This document shows positions 4,773 through 5,042 of a DNA stretch of 5,042 nt, piece by piece (the stretch's first letter is position 1; every line of letters starts with the position of its first letter). This DNA is from Alphaproteobacteria bacterium (lineage in GTDB: Bacteria > Pseudomonadota > Alphaproteobacteria > Rhodobacterales > Rhodobacteraceae): assembly GCA_030424705.1 (NCBI GenBank), contig JAUHWJ010000210.1, positions 1-5,042 on the forward strand, given 5' to 3'. The notes under the pieces were generated by a model. That model did not search any database. It had not been told where the DNA came from and worked only from the letters and a program-made list of their open reading frames with translations. The position numbers and the translations under genes are program-made.

Positions 4773-5042
4773 ATGAGCCTTGCCCAGGCCGCCGCGCCCG
4801 CCACCTCCGTCGGTTTCTTCACGGAATGGCGCAGTCGGGAGCCGGTCTTCTTCACCGCCGCGCTCGTGAGCGCCGCGCTGATACCGCTCGCGCTCGGCTT
4901 CATGTCCGTCGACGGGCGGACATATCTGGACATCAATATCTGGGTGAAGCCGCTCAAGTTCGTAGTCTCGTTGGCGGTCTGGTTCGGCTTCTTCGCCTGG
5001 GCGACGGGCTGGTTGCCGCGAGGTGCGACGGCGAGCCGCTGG
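4773..5042 (+). CDS. Uncharacterised integral membrane protein (5' part)
   Basis: The first 90 residues are visible and the frame stays open to the window edge. After a polar start (MSLAQAAAPATSVGFFTEWRS) come two hydrophobic segments, about 24-44 (PVFFTAALVSAALIPLALGFM) and 62-80 (KFVVSLAVWFGFFAWATGW), joined by a loop with DINIWVKPLKF (53-63). That tryptophan/lysine-proline motif before a helix recalls a conserved family of bacterial multi-span membrane proteins without known function; I cannot name the family with certainty. GGAG (4763-4766) lies 6 bases before the ATG, supporting this start. It is probably inner-membrane and probably repressed by the divergent WHG-type TetR protein through 4742-4756. 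That control hints at a role in handling a membrane-active or toxic compound, which is inference. No transporter signature is seen in the visible part. Confidence 0.75.
   Translation, partial: MSLAQAAAPATSVGFFTEWRSREPVFFTAALVSAALIPLALGFMSVDGRTYLDINIWVKPLKFVVSLAVWFGFFAWATGWLPRGATASRW

Noticed and set aside
4601..4957. Minus-strand open frame across the spacer and the membrane-protein gene.
   Set aside because: It lacks recognisable features and overlaps two supported genes and their promoters; the plus-strand frame from 4773 has membrane segments and a ribosome binding site.

Overview
The window is GC-rich chromosomal DNA with tightly packed genes. Codon use and protein style (uronate-oxidation enzymes, TetR proteins, alanine/arginine-rich proteins) suggest a high-GC alphaproteobacterium of the Rhizobiales, Rhodobacterales or Rhodospirillales type. 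This placement is inferred from similarity to the remembered Agrobacterium enzymes and from base composition, not from a marker gene. No tRNA, rRNA, CRISPR array, insertion sequence or phage gene is visible.

Left end (1-313): a comparatively AT-rich intergenic stretch. It holds a perfect 17-bp inverted repeat (290-306), a weak leftward promoter candidate and, at the edge, the first 11 codons of a probable exported protein reading leftward.

Uronate module (314-2364): gci (D-galactarolactone cycloisomerase, enolase superfamily, minus strand) and udh (uronate dehydrogenase, SDR fold, plus strand) diverge from a 110-bp spacer. Together they perform the first two steps of oxidative hexuronate catabolism: D-galacturonate (or D-glucuronate) to aldaro-lactone to 3-deoxy-2-keto-hexarate. 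The following dehydratase and semialdehyde dehydrogenase are not in the window. The 17-bp repeat just beyond gci looks like a GntR-type operator and may serve a transport or catabolic gene further left.

Flavoprotein module (2370-4100): a two-gene minus-strand operon with an ATGA overlap encodes a pyridoxamine 5'-phosphate oxidase-family FMN protein and a DUF1348/NTF2-like protein. A TetR-family regulator diverges from it. The 91-bp spacer carries two related 14-15-bp operator-like sequences, one a perfect palindrome.

Second TetR module (4072-5042): a TetR regulator with a WHG-type C-terminal domain converges on and overlaps the first TetR gene by 29 bp. It diverges from an uncharacterised integral membrane protein that runs off the right edge. 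A perfect operator-like repeat with 7-bp arms (4742-4756) covers the probable -10 box of the membrane-protein gene.

No wholly new system is evident. The points most worth following are the palindromic operators, the flavoprotein/DUF1348 pair of unknown substrate, and the TetR-controlled membrane protein of unknown function.
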